Assembly (NCBI RefSeq): GCF_900104795.1
Contig: NZ_FNTG01000002.1
Coordinates: forward strand, 1,860,001-1,924,000
Reading direction: 5' to 3'
Length of the DNA stretch: 64,000 nt
Source: Burkholderia sp. WP9
Lineage (GTDB): Bacteria; Pseudomonadota; Gammaproteobacteria; Burkholderiales; Burkholderiaceae
Shown here: in pieces, positions 34,718 to 43,659 of the stretch
Position numbering within the stretch: the stretch's first letter is position 1
Layout: every line of letters starts with the position of its first letter
Program-made: the position numbers and the translations under genes
The notes under the pieces: model-generated
What the model was told of the DNA's origin: nothing
Seen by the model: the letters and a program-made list of their open reading frames with translations, nothing else
The model's database searches: none

Positions 34718-35477
34718 CGATGCGTCCGCAGCGCTCAACGGCCGGCGCGTCCTCGTGACGGGCGGCGCGCGTGGTCTCGGCGCGGCGTTCGTCCGCTCGC
34801 TGGTGCAAGCCGGCGCGAGCGTGGTGTTCGGCGACGTCTTGCATGAAGAGGGCCGCGCGCTCGCGGCGTCGCTCGCCGGACAAGGTCAAGCGGTTACCTA
34901 TGTGCCGCTCGATCTCGCCGACCCCGCGAGCATCAAGGAATTCGCCGAGCAAGGCGCGGCGCAACTCGGCGGTATCGACGCACTGATCAACAACGCCGCC
35001 ATCACCAACTCCGGCGGCAAGTTCGCCGACGAGTTGTCTGTCGAGACGTGGGACGCCGTGATGAACGTCAACGTGCGCGGCACCTGGTTGATGAGCACGG
35101 CAGCGCTGCCTTATCTGCGTGACTCGGGCCGCGGCAGCATCGTCAATATTGCCTCGGACACGGCGATGTGGGGCGCGCCGAAGCTGCTCGCCTATGTCGC
35201 CAGCAAGGGCGCGGTGATTTCGATGACCCGCTCGCTCGCGCGCGAATTCGGCGCACACCAGGTCACGGTCAACGCAATTGCGCCGGGCCTGACCGAAGTC
35301 GAAGCCACCGCGTACGTGCCCGCCGAGCGTCACCAGTATTACCTGCAAGGCCGCGCGCTCACGCGCGCACAAGTGCCCGACGACGTCACCGGGCCGGTGC
35401 TGTTCCTGTTGTCCGATGCCGCGCGCTTCGTGACCGGCCAATTGCTGCCGGTCAACGGCGGCTTCGTGATGAATTGA
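34710..35477 (+). CDS. Short-chain dehydrogenase, possible cis-dihydrodiol dehydrogenase
   Basis: Classical SDR of 255 residues. The cofactor motif TGGARGLG, the NNAA structural motif, the catalytic Ser (NIASDTAM) and Tyr-x3-Lys (YVASK) are all present, as is the C-terminal VNGGF. The start at 34710 overlaps the oxygenase stop by eight bases (ATGCATAA). In this context it probably rearomatises the cis-diol formed by the oxygenase to a catechol. An alternative is oxidation of a side-chain alcohol. Confidence 0.85.
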   Translation: MHNDASAALNGRRVLVTGGARGLGAAFVRSLVQAGASVVFGDVLHEEGRALAASLAGQGQAVTYVPLDLADPASIKEFAEQGAAQLGGIDALINNAAITNSGGKFADELSVETWDAVMNVNVRGTWLMSTAALPYLRDSGRGSIVNIASDTAMWGAPKLLAYVASKGAVISMTRSLAREFGAHQVTVNAIAPGLTEVEATAYVPAERHQYYLQGRALTRAQVPDDVTGPVLFLLSDAARFVTGQLLPVNGGFVMN

Positions 35478-35503
35478 TCTTGTCGAATCGAAAGGAGAAA
35501 GAG

Positions 35504-36031
35504 ATGGCGGACGCCGATATCGAACGCAAATCGTGGGAACAACCCGCGGACGCGAGCTTTGCCCAATGGCTGGACAGCCGCGTCGCGCGCCTGGAAACGC
35601 GTCGCTATGACTGGGACGCACTGAAGTTCCAGGCCGACTACGACCCGAAGTATCGCCGCGCGCAAATGCGCTATGTCGGCACGGGCGGCACGGGTGTCGC
35701 GAAAGACATGAATACGGTGCCCGCCGGCGGCTTCACATTCTCGACCATGGTGATCCCGGCCGGCAACATCGGCCCGAGCCATATTCATATGGATGTCGAA
35801 GAAATTTTCTTCGTGCTGCGCGGCAAGATGAAGGTGATCTGCGAGAAAGACGGTCAAACGTGGGAAGCCGTGCTGGGCGAACGCGATCTGATTTCGGTGC
35901 CGCCGGGCGTGTATCGCACGGAAATCAACATTGGTGAAGAAGACGCGTTGATGTGCGTGATGCTCGGTTCGCCGAAGCCGATTACGCCGACGTATCCGCC
36001 GGATTCGCCGCTGGCCAAGCTCAAGCGCTAA
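35504..36031 (+). CDS. Cupin-domain protein
   Basis: A 175-residue single-domain cupin. Residues about 70-150 form the barrel: PAGNIGPSHIHMDVEEIFFVLRGK carries the metal-binding HxH and downstream Glu of motif 1, and DLISVPPGVYRTEINIG is motif 2, although with Tyr-Arg in place of the usual His. The N-terminal part is helical and charged. It has a strong ribosome site (AAAGGAGAAAG). Cupins in aromatic operons may be dioxygenases, isomerases or decarboxylases; the incomplete second motif leaves the role open. Confidence 0.8.
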   Translation: MADADIERKSWEQPADASFAQWLDSRVARLETRRYDWDALKFQADYDPKYRRAQMRYVGTGGTGVAKDMNTVPAGGFTFSTMVIPAGNIGPSHIHMDVEEIFFVLRGKMKVICEKDGQTWEAVLGERDLISVPPGVYRTEINIGEEDALMCVMLGSPKPITPTYPPDSPLAKLKR

Positions 36032-36081
36032 TCGAGCGCCAAGCCGCCGCCTCAAGTTCGACAACACCCCCGAAGGAAATC

Positions 36082-36981
36082 ATGTCCGCAGTCCCGTCCC
36101 CTGCCGCTGATAGCGCCGCTCAGCACGCTACGCTCGAAGCGCGCCTTGCGCGCTTCCCGGCGCAGCAGATCTGGCTGGCGTCGCAACGCGCGGTGAGCTA
36201 TCGCGAAGTGGATAGCGCCGACAGCAGCGCGCTGCCGCTCGTGCTGCTGCACGGTATCGGTTCGGGCGCGGCGTCGTGGGTGCAGCAGTTCGAAGTTCTC
36301 GGCGCCACGCGCCGCGTGCTGGCGTGGGACGCGCCGGGTTATGGCGCTTCCACGCCGGTTGCGGCCGAATCGCCAGCAGCGGCCGATTACGCGAGCGTGC
36401 TAAACGATTGGCTCGACGCGCTCGGCATCGAACGTTGCGTGCTGCTCGGCCATTCGCTCGGCGCGATTATCGCCGGGGCGTTTGCCGTGACGCATCCGCA
36501 GCGCGTGGCCGGCTTGCTGCTGTTGTCGCCGGCCGGTGGTTATGGCGCGGCATCCGCGGATGTCCGCAACACGAAGCGCGACCAGCGTCTCGCCATGCTG
36601 AACGAACTCGGCCCGCAAGGTCTCGCCGAACAACGCAGCACCAATATGTTGTCCGCTCACGCAAGCGACGAAGCTCGCGCATGGGTGCGCTGGAACATGT
36701 CGCGCGTCATTCCGCACGGCTACGCGCAGGCCACGCATCTGCTTGCCAACGCCGATCTCGCGAGTGATCTCGCGCGCCATAAAGGCCGCATCAACGTGGC
36801 CGTGGGCGCCGACGACACCATTACGACGCCCGAAGCCTGCGAGCGCATCGCGCTGGCCGCGGGCACCAAGTTGCAGGTCGTGCCTCGCGCGGGGCACGCC
36901 GGCTATATCGAAGCACCTGCCGCGTACACCGCGATCATCGACACGTTCTGTCGCACGAGCGACGGACAACGGAGCCAATGA
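36082..36981 (+). CDS. Alpha/beta hydrolase, possible meta-cleavage product hydrolase
   Basis: A 299-residue alpha/beta-fold hydrolase. The nucleophile elbow is GHSLG, the oxyanion motif is LLHGIGSG, the acid is probably Asp in VGADDTI and the base His in RAGHAGY. C-C hydrolases of meta-cleavage pathways (BphD, TodF, MhpC) share this arrangement and size, and an extradiol dioxygenase is encoded downstream. Simple esterase activity cannot be excluded. The ATG at 36082 has GAAGGAAA upstream. The stop abuts the start of the second IclR gene. Confidence 0.83.
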   Translation: MSAVPSPAADSAAQHATLEARLARFPAQQIWLASQRAVSYREVDSADSSALPLVLLHGIGSGAASWVQQFEVLGATRRVLAWDAPGYGASTPVAAESPAAADYASVLNDWLDALGIERCVLLGHSLGAIIAGAFAVTHPQRVAGLLLLSPAGGYGAASADVRNTKRDQRLAMLNELGPQGLAEQRSTNMLSAHASDEARAWVRWNMSRVIPHGYAQATHLLANADLASDLARHKGRINVAVGADDTITTPEACERIALAAGTKLQVVPRAGHAGYIEAPAAYTAIIDTFCRTSDGQRSQ

Positions 36982-37878
36982 ATGACGCCCGACACCATTA
37001 GCGCCGAGCGCGACGCGGACGAAGACCGCAACGATACCGGCAACGAGACGACTGGCGACACCGCCTACCGTGTGCCGGGTCTCGAACGCGGTTTGAAGAT
37101 TCTCACGGAATTCTCGCCGCGCGAGCCGGTTCTCGGCGCACCGGAACTCTCCAAGCGCCTGAAGATTCCTCGCACGACGGTGTTCCGTCTGCTGCAAACG
37201 CTCGAATCGCTCGGCTTTCTCGAGCGCGCCGACAAGGACCGCAACTATCGCCTCGGCGTCGCGGTGCTGCGGCTCGGTTTCGAATATCTGAGCTCGCTCG
37301 AACTGACCGACCTCGGCTTGCCGATCATCGAAGCGCTGCGTACTGAAACGGGGCTCACCAGCCATATCGTGATTCGCGATGGACGCGACGTGGTGTTCGT
37401 CGCCAAGGCGCAAAGCCACACGCCGATTTTCAGCTCGGTGAAGGTCAACGTGGGAACGCGTCTGCCGGCTTATGCCACGACGCACGGACAGGTGCTGATG
37501 GGCGACATGACGCTCGACGAGTTGAAGAAGCTCTATCCCGAGCCGGAACTCGAGCGCTTCACGAAGCAGACGCCCGCCACCATCGACGATCTGTATGAGC
37601 GGATTCGCGACGACGCGCGGCGCGGTTTCGCGATCAGCGAGTCGTCGTTCGAGCGTGGCATTTCGGTAGTGAGCGCGCCCGTGCGCAATGACACGGGGCG
37701 CATTGTCGCCGTCATCACGACGACGATTCCGCGCCATGAGATCGACGCGTCGCTGCTCGACAGCGGCCTGATCGACAAGGTCCGCCGCGCGGCCGACGAA
37801 CTTTCGCAGCGGCTCAATTATCGGCCGAAAGGTGGCCCGAAATCGGGCAGCAATTACATGAAGGCATTGGGGCTCTGA
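36982..37878 (+). CDS. IclR-family regulator inside the aromatic operon
   Basis: A 298-residue IclR regulator with a winged helix (about 30-95; GLERGLKILTEFS, GAPELSKRLKIPRTTVFRLLQTLE) and an effector domain (IVIRDGRDVVFVAKAQ, SFERGISVVSAPVRND). Much of it is identical to the IclR at 30381, so the two arose by duplication. It starts right after the hydrolase stop (TGAATG) and overlaps the next SDR by one base, so it is expressed with the catabolic genes and may provide feedback. Confidence 0.9.
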   Translation: MTPDTISAERDADEDRNDTGNETTGDTAYRVPGLERGLKILTEFSPREPVLGAPELSKRLKIPRTTVFRLLQTLESLGFLERADKDRNYRLGVAVLRLGFEYLSSLELTDLGLPIIEALRTETGLTSHIVIRDGRDVVFVAKAQSHTPIFSSVKVNVGTRLPAYATTHGQVLMGDMTLDELKKLYPEPELERFTKQTPATIDDLYERIRDDARRGFAISESSFERGISVVSAPVRNDTGRIVAVITTTIPRHEIDASLLDSGLIDKVRRAADELSQRLNYRPKGGPKSGSNYMKALGL

Positions 37879-38675
37879 TGATCCAAATCGACTTGACCGG
37901 ACAGGTGGCGGTGGTGACGGGCGGTTCGTCCGGCATCGGTCTCGCGACCGCCGAACTGTTTCTGCGGGCGGGCGCCTCGGTCGCGATCTGCGGCCGCGAC
38001 AGCGAGCGTCTCGCACAGGCGGAAGCGGCGCTGAAGACAAAAATTCCGCAGGCGCAATTGCTCGCGCAAACCTGCAACGTGCTCGACGCCGAGCAAGTCA
38101 ACGCGTTCGCGCAAGCGGTGCAGGCGCGCTTCGGCCGTACCGACATGCTGGTGAACAACGCTGGCCAGGGCCGCGTGTCGACGTTCGCCGACACCACGGA
38201 CGACGCCTGGCGCGAGGAACTCGACCTGAAGTATTTCAGCGTGATTCGCCCAACCCGCGCGTTCCTGCCGATGTTGCGCGACGCGGCGAACCCTTCCGTG
38301 GTCTGCGTGAATTCGCTGCTCGCGCTGCAACCCGAGCCGCACATGGTGGCCACTTCATCAGCGCGCGCCGGCGTGCAGAACCTGCTGAAGTCGCTCGCGG
38401 TGGAACTCGCGCCGCAGCGCATCCGCGTCAATTCGATTTTGATCGGCATTGTCGAATCGGGTCAATGGCGCCGCCGTTACGCGAAAGAAGCACAGCCGGG
38501 CCAGAGCTGGGAAGACTGGACGGCGGAACTGGCGCGCAAGAAAAACATTCCGCTAGGCCGCTTCGGTCGCCCCGAAGAAGCCGCTCAAGCACTCTTTTAT
38601 CTGGCTACGACGCTGTCGTCCTATACGACGGGCAGTCATATCGATGTTTCTGGAGGCGTTGCACGACATGTCTAA
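37878..38675 (+). CDS. Atypical SDR lacking the catalytic Tyr and Lys
   Basis: A 265-residue SDR-fold protein. The cofactor loop TGGSSGIG (14-21) and NNAG are normal, and Ser146 is in place. The catalytic YxxxK is replaced: the aligned residues 159-163 read TSSAR, so Tyr is Thr159 and Lys is Arg163, and the tetrad Asn position reads Asp (LDLKYF). An SDR subfamily with an ATS-AR motif and a C-terminal QWRRR segment exists, and this protein fits it. It may use another acid/base, or act on a substrate not needing the usual proton relay. Its start and stop both overlap neighbours. Confidence 0.82.
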   Translation: MIQIDLTGQVAVVTGGSSGIGLATAELFLRAGASVAICGRDSERLAQAEAALKTKIPQAQLLAQTCNVLDAEQVNAFAQAVQARFGRTDMLVNNAGQGRVSTFADTTDDAWREELDLKYFSVIRPTRAFLPMLRDAANPSVVCVNSLLALQPEPHMVATSSARAGVQNLLKSLAVELAPQRIRVNSILIGIVESGQWRRRYAKEAQPGQSWEDWTAELARKKNIPLGRFGRPEEAAQALFYLATTLSSYTTGSHIDVSGGVARHV

Positions 38676-40326
38676 CACAACCACCGTTGGCGAACTGATC
38701 GCCGCCTTTCTCGAGCAATGCGGCGTTCAAACCGCATTCGGCGTGATCTCGATCCACAACATGCCGATCCTCGACGCGATTCATAACCGCGGCAAGATTC
38801 GCTACGTCGGCGCGCGCGGCGAAGCCGGCGCGGTGAACATGGCCGATGGTCTTGCGCGCGTCTCCGGCGGCCTCGGCGTCGCGTTCACGAGCACGGGCAC
38901 TGCGGCGGGCAACGCCGCGGGCGCGATGGTCGAAGCATTGACCGCGGGCACCGCGCTGCTGCACGTCACCGGTCAGATCGAAACCGAATACCTCGATCAG
39001 GACCTCGCGTATATCCACGAAGCGCCGGATCAACTGTCGATGCTGTCGTCGATCTCGAAGGCCGCGTTTCGCGTGCGTTCGGTCGAAACCGCGCTGCCGA
39101 CGATCCGCGAAGCCGTGCGCGTCGCGCAGACTGCGCCGAGCGGTCCAGTGAGCGTCGAAATCCCCATCGACATTCAGGCTGCCGAAGTCGAATGGCCCGC
39201 CGATCTGGCCGCGCCGCACATCACTACGCTCACGCATTGCAAGCAGCGCGTTGCGCAGCTGGCCGATTCGCTGGCCACGGCGAAACGCCCGCTGTTGTGG
39301 CTGGGTGGCGGCACGCGTCACGCGACGCAGGCGGTCGAGCGTCTGGTGAAGCTGGGCTTCGGCGTGGTGACCAGCGTGCAAGGCCGCGGCGTGCTGCCGG
39401 AAGATCATCCGGCGACGCTCGGCGCGTTCAACGTGCATGCGTCGGTGGAGAGCTTCTACAAGACGTGTGATGCACTGGTGGTGGTCGGTTCGCGTCTGCG
39501 TGGCAATGAAACGCTGAAGTACAAGCTCGCGCTGCCGCAACCGCTGTATCGCATCGACGCCGACGCGCTCGCCGATAACCGCGGCTATCGCAACGAGATG
39601 TTCATTCACGGCGATGCATCGGCTGTGCTCGAAGAACTCGCGACGCTGCTCGAAGGACGCATCAAGGTCGATCCGGCATTCGCGCAAGACCTCGCCGCAG
39701 CGCGCGAAAGCGCCGTCGCGGACGTGGGCAAGGGTCTCGGCCCGTACAAGCGTCTGGTCGACGCGCTGCAAGCCGCAGTGGGCCGCGACTACAACTGGGT
39801 GCGCGACGTCACGATCTCGAACAGCACGTGGGGCAACCGCATGCTGAAGATTTTCTCGCCGCGTGCTGGCGTTCATGCGCTCGGCGGCGGCATCGGCCAG
39901 GGCATGCAGATGGGCATCGGCGCGGCGCTCGCGGGTAGCGCGGCGAAGACGGTGTGCCTCGTCGGCGACGGCGGCTTGATGGTCAACGTCGGCGAACTGG
40001 CAACGGCCGTGCAGGAAAACGCCAACGTGATGATCGTGCTGATGAACGACCAGTGCTACGGCGTGATCCGCAACATTCAGGACGCGCAATACGGCGGCCG
40101 CCGCTGCTACGTAGATCTGCATCAACCGGATTTCGCGCAGTTCTGCGAGAGCCTGAAACTCACGCACTACCGCATCAAGTCGCTCGACCAGGCCGACGCG
40201 ATCATTCGCGAAGGCATGGCGAAGACCGGTCCCGTGCTGGTCGAAGTGGACATGCTGTCGGTCGGCTCGTTCGCCACTGCCTTCGCGGGCCCGCCGGTCA
40301 AGGAACAGGAGCCGGAACATGCGTGA
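38668..40326 (+). CDS. Thiamine diphosphate-dependent enzyme, acetolactate synthase-like
   Basis: A 552-residue ThDP enzyme with the Pyr, central and PP domains of the acetolactate synthase / benzoylformate decarboxylase superfamily. Catalytic Glu52 lies in GARGEAGA; the Mg-ThDP motif begins at Gly433-Asp434-Gly435 and reaches Asn460 (VLMNDQCYG). The start at 38668 overlaps the SDR stop by eight bases (ATGTCTAA); an alternative ATG is at 38644. In this operon it might decarboxylate or ligate a 2-oxo acid from ring cleavage. No regulatory subunit is nearby, arguing against a role in branched-chain amino-acid synthesis. Confidence 0.87.
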   Translation: MSNTTTVGELIAAFLEQCGVQTAFGVISIHNMPILDAIHNRGKIRYVGARGEAGAVNMADGLARVSGGLGVAFTSTGTAAGNAAGAMVEALTAGTALLHVTGQIETEYLDQDLAYIHEAPDQLSMLSSISKAAFRVRSVETALPTIREAVRVAQTAPSGPVSVEIPIDIQAAEVEWPADLAAPHITTLTHCKQRVAQLADSLATAKRPLLWLGGGTRHATQAVERLVKLGFGVVTSVQGRGVLPEDHPATLGAFNVHASVESFYKTCDALVVVGSRLRGNETLKYKLALPQPLYRIDADALADNRGYRNEMFIHGDASAVLEELATLLEGRIKVDPAFAQDLAAARESAVADVGKGLGPYKRLVDALQAAVGRDYNWVRDVTISNSTWGNRMLKIFSPRAGVHALGGGIGQGMQMGIGAALAGSAAKTVCLVGDGGLMVNVGELATAVQENANVMIVLMNDQCYGVIRNIQDAQYGGRRCYVDLHQPDFAQFCESLKLTHYRIKSLDQADAIIREGMAKTGPVLVEVDMLSVGSFATAFAGPPVKEQEPEHA

Positions 40327-41149
40327 CGCGGACTACGCGGGGCATCACGCACCCGTCGACGTCGCGATGATCGGCTTCGGCGCGATCGGCCAGGCGGTGT
40401 ACCGCTCGGTCGCCGCCGATCCGACGGTGCGCGTGTCGCACGTGATCGTGCCGGAGCGCCATATGGCTTCGGTGCGTGAAGTAGTAGGCGACTCGGTGGA
40501 TGTCGTGACCTCCGTGTCCGCTTTGAGCAGCCAGCCGCATTTCGCGCTGGAATGCGCGGGCCATAGCGCGCTGGTCGATCACGTAGTGCCGTTGCTGAAA
40601 GCGGGCACGGACTGCGCGGTCGCGTCGATTGGCGCGCTCTCCGACATGATGCTGCTCGACGCACTGTCCGCCGCCGCCGATGAAGGCGACGCCACGCTGA
40701 CGCTGCTCTCTGGCGCGATCGGCGGCGTGGATGCGCTGGCCGCGGCCAAGCTCGGCGGTCTCGACGAGGTGCTGTACACCGGCCGCAAGCCGCCCACGGG
40801 TTGGCTCGGCACGCTGGCGGAACAGGTCTGCGATCTGAATACGCTGAATGAAGAGAAGGTGATCTTCGAAGGCAGCGCGCGCGAAGCGGCGCGCCTCTAT
40901 CCGAAGAACGCCAACGTGGCCGCGACGATCGCGCTGGCCGGCCTCGGTCTGGACCACACCACGGTTCGCCTGATCGCCGACCCGAACGTGACGCGCAACG
41001 TGCATCGCGTCGTGGCGCGGGGCGCGTTCGGCGAGATGTCGCTGGAAATGTGCGGCAAGCCGCTGCCGGACAACCCCAAGACGTCTGCATTGACCGCCTA
41101 CAGCGCGATGCGTGCGCTGCGCAACCGCGCGGCCCGCTGTGTGATTTAA
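40319..41149 (+). CDS. Aspartate dehydrogenase-like NAD(P) enzyme
   Basis: A 276-residue protein of the aspartate dehydrogenase (NadX/DUF108) family. The Rossmann motif is GFGAIGQAV; family signatures include the CAGHSAL segment, [31 protein letters not shown] and [11 protein letters not shown]. True members interconvert L-aspartate and iminoaspartate. The start overlaps the ThDP gene stop by eight bases. An amino-acid dehydrogenase in an aromatic operon is unexpected; it may act on an amine or imine intermediate, or on a related oxo/hydroxy acid. The real reaction is not deducible. Confidence 0.85.
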   Translation: MRDADYAGHHAPVDVAMIGFGAIGQAVYRSVAADPTVRVSHVIVPERHMASVREVVGDSVDVVTSVSALSSQPHFALECAGHSALVDHVVPLLKAGTDCAVASIGALSDMMLLDALSAAADEGDATLTLLSGAIGGVDALAAAKLGGLDEVLYTGRKPPTGWLGTLAEQVCDLNTLNEEKVIFEGSAREAARLYPKNANVAATIALAGLGLDHTTVRLIADPNVTRNVHRVVARGAFGEMSLEMCGKPLPDNPKTSALTAYSAMRALRNRAARCVI

Positions 41150-41180
41150 GCCATCAGTTGAATAGCTGAAGCAAACCGGA

Positions 41181-42680
41181 ATGACCGACATGACTCACTT
41201 CGATACCAGCCTCGTGCCCAACGGCGATATTTTCATCGGCGGCGAATGGCGGCAAGGGCGTGGCAACCCGTATAAAAGCCTGTATCCGGCGGATCAGTCG
41301 GTCAACATGGAAATCTCGACGGCCAATGCCGACGATGCCCGCGACGCCGTGGAAGCCGCGGATATCGCATGGCGCCGCGCGGACTGGTCGGGTTTGAAGC
41401 CGCATCAACGCGCGCTGATTCTGTACCGCATCGCCGATCTGATCATGGCGCGCCACGAGGCGCTCGCACAACTGCAACGTCGAGACAACGGCAAGCCGAT
41501 CGGCGAAACGCGCGTGCTCGTGGCGAGCGCCGCGAATACCTTCCGTTATTTCGCGGCCTGCCTCGAAACGCTCGACGAAGAAGTCACGCCTTCGCGCGGC
41601 GACTATCTGACCATGAGCATCTATGAGCCGATCGGCGTGATCGCGGCGATTACGCCGTGGAACTCGCCGATCGCATCCGACGCGCAGAAGCTCGCGCCGG
41701 CACTCGCGGGCGGCAATGCAGTCGTGTTGAAGCCTGCTGAAGTGACGCCTTTGGTTTCCTTGGCATTGGCGCGCATCTGCGAAGAGGCTGGTGTGCCGAA
41801 GGGTGTTCTGAGCGTTGTACCTGGGAAAGGCTCGGTGATCGGCGACGTGCTGGTGCGCCATCCGCTGGTGAAGAAAGTGTCGTTCACGGGCGGCACTGAA
41901 GTGGGCCGCGGTATCGCGCGCATCGCGGCGGACAAGCTGATGCCGGTGTCTTTGGAGCTTGGCGGCAAGTCGCCGACCATCGTGTTCGACGACGCCGATC
42001 TCGATCACGCGGTCAACGGTGTGCTGTACGGCATTTTCAGTTCGTCGGGCGAAGCGTGCATCGCGGGTTCGCGCCTCTTCGTGCAGCGCTCGATTTACGA
42101 CGCGTTCATGAAGCGTCTCGCCGAAGGCGCGCGCAAGTTGCGCGTCGGCGACCCGTCGCGTGGCGACACGCAGATGGGCCCGCTGATTACGGCGGCGCAC
42201 CGCGAAACCGTCGAGCGTTACGTCGCGCTGGGTCTGGAAGAGGGCGGTCGTCTGCTGTGCGGCGGCGAGCGCCCGGTCGGCGATGGCCGCGAAGCCGGCA
42301 CGTATTTCCAGCCGACGATTCTCGAAGGACTGACCAACAATGCCCGCATCTGCCAGGAAGAAATCTTCGGCCCGGTGCTGGTGGCCATGCCTTTCGACGA
42401 CGAAGCCTCGCTGCTGAAAGAAGCCAACAACAGCGTGTTTGGCCTCGCCGCCGGCATCTGGACGCGCGACTACAAGCGCGCCTACCGGATTGCCCGCGCA
42501 CTCGAAGCCGGCACCATCTGGATCAACACCTACAAGCTGTTCTCGATCTCGACGCCGTTCAGCGGCTGGAAAGAGAGCGGCATGGGACGCGAGAAAGGCC
42601 GGCTCGGCATCCGCGAATACATGCAACAGAAAAGCCTCTACTGGGGCTTGAACGACGCGCCGCTGGCGTGGGCGAACTAA
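41181..42680 (+). CDS. NAD(P)-dependent aldehyde dehydrogenase
   Basis: A 499-residue aldehyde dehydrogenase with the catalytic Cys293 (SSGEACIAGS) and general base Glu259 (LELGGKSP); the oxyanion/cofactor motif PWNSP is also present. It is of the general ALDH/DhaS type, suitable for a semialdehyde such as a meta-cleavage product or side-chain aldehyde. It follows the AspDH-like gene by 31 bases and precedes the extradiol dioxygenase by 16. Nothing in the sequence fixes the substrate. Confidence 0.9.
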   Translation: MTDMTHFDTSLVPNGDIFIGGEWRQGRGNPYKSLYPADQSVNMEISTANADDARDAVEAADIAWRRADWSGLKPHQRALILYRIADLIMARHEALAQLQRRDNGKPIGETRVLVASAANTFRYFAACLETLDEEVTPSRGDYLTMSIYEPIGVIAAITPWNSPIASDAQKLAPALAGGNAVVLKPAEVTPLVSLALARICEEAGVPKGVLSVVPGKGSVIGDVLVRHPLVKKVSFTGGTEVGRGIARIAADKLMPVSLELGGKSPTIVFDDADLDHAVNGVLYGIFSSSGEACIAGSRLFVQRSIYDAFMKRLAEGARKLRVGDPSRGDTQMGPLITAAHRETVERYVALGLEEGGRLLCGGERPVGDGREAGTYFQPTILEGLTNNARICQEEIFGPVLVAMPFDDEASLLKEANNSVFGLAAGIWTRDYKRAYRIARALEAGTIWINTYKLFSISTPFSGWKESGMGREKGRLGIREYMQQKSLYWGLNDAPLAWAN

Positions 42681-42696
42681 TACGCAAGAGGCACGT

Positions 42697-43659
42697 ATGA
42701 CGATTCTCGGCATTGAACAGATTATTTATGGCGTGACGGATCTCGCCACCTGCCGCCGCTTTTTCGCGGACTGGGGTTTGAAGGAAGTCGCACACGACGA
42801 AACCCAGGCGCGCTTCGAAACGCTGAACGGCTGCACGGTTCTTGTCGTGAATGCGAACGATGCGTCGCTGCCGCCCGCGTTCGAAGAAGGCCCGACGCTG
42901 CGCGAAGTGACCTGGGGTGTGGCGACCAAAGCCGAACTCGACGCACTGCGTGGACGCTTTGCCGGCCAGCCGGGCCATTTCGAAACCGACGACGCCGTCG
43001 GCTGCATCGACCCGAACGGCATGGCGATTCGCGTTGAAGTGACGCGCAAGCGCGCGCTCGACGTGCACGGTTCGCCATCCAATGTGTGGGGCCAGACGTT
43101 GCGCGTCGATCAGCCGTCGCCGATCTACGAGCGTGCCGAACCTGTCGAAGTCGGTCACGTGGTGTTCTTCACGAACAAACTCGCCGAACAGGAAAAGTTC
43201 TATCAGGAACTGCTCGGTTTCGAAATGTCGGACCGTTATCCGGGTCGTGGCGCGTTCATGCGTTGCGCGCCGCACGGCGGCCACCACGACATTTTCCTGC
43301 TGGCGTTGCCCAACGGTAAGCGCGGCCTGAATCACGTCGCGTTCACTGTGCGCGATATCCACGAAGTGTTCGGCGGCGGCATGCATATCAGCCGCTGCGG
43401 CTGGGATACGCAACTCGGGCCGGGGCGTCATCCGGTGTCGTCGGCTTACTTCTGGTACTTCCAGAATCCGGCCGGCGGCCTGATCGAGTACTACGCCGAC
43501 GAAGACCAACTCACGCCCGAATGGCAGCCGCGCGATTTCGAACCGGGTCCGACCGTGTTCGCCGAATGGGCGATCGACGGCGGCATCGACGGCAATACGC
43601 GGCGCCAGAAAAACGCGAAGGCGCCCGAGGGCAAGTTCATGACGGAGCAGAAAAAATGA
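42697..43659 (+). CDS. Two-domain extradiol ring-cleavage dioxygenase (VOC family)
   Basis: Type I extradiol dioxygenase of 320 residues made of two vicinal-oxygen-chelate domains. The C-terminal domain carries the Fe ligands His154 (VGHVVFFT), His213 (LNHVAFTV) and Glu264 (LIEYYAD), so it should be active; the N-terminal domain lacks the metal set, as is usual. It would cleave the catechol made by the oxygenase and the dehydrogenase next to the hydroxyls. The C-terminal ~35 residues form a charged tail. The stop overlaps the FAD reductase start (ATGA). Confidence 0.9.
   Translation: MTILGIEQIIYGVTDLATCRRFFADWGLKEVAHDETQARFETLNGCTVLVVNANDASLPPAFEEGPTLREVTWGVATKAELDALRGRFAGQPGHFETDDAVGCIDPNGMAIRVEVTRKRALDVHGSPSNVWGQTLRVDQPSPIYERAEPVEVGHVVFFTNKLAEQEKFYQELLGFEMSDRYPGRGAFMRCAPHGGHHDIFLLALPNGKRGLNHVAFTVRDIHEVFGGGMHISRCGWDTQLGPGRHPVSSAYFWYFQNPAGGLIEYYADEDQLTPEWQPRDFEPGPTVFAEWAIDGGIDGNTRRQKNAKAPEGKFMTEQKK

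Noticed and set aside
36400..38040. 546-codon minus-strand frame across the hydrolase, IclR and SDR.
   Set aside because: It crosses three well-defined plus-strand genes and shows no domain; it is a GC shadow.
38605..40320. 571-codon minus-strand frame opposite the ThDP gene.
   Set aside because: Same reason: the plus strand has the ThDP motifs; the minus product is low-complexity His/Arg-rich.
41154..42713. 519-codon minus-strand frame opposite the aldehyde dehydrogenase.
   Set aside because: The aldehyde dehydrogenase has its catalytic residues in frame; no motif on the minus strand.
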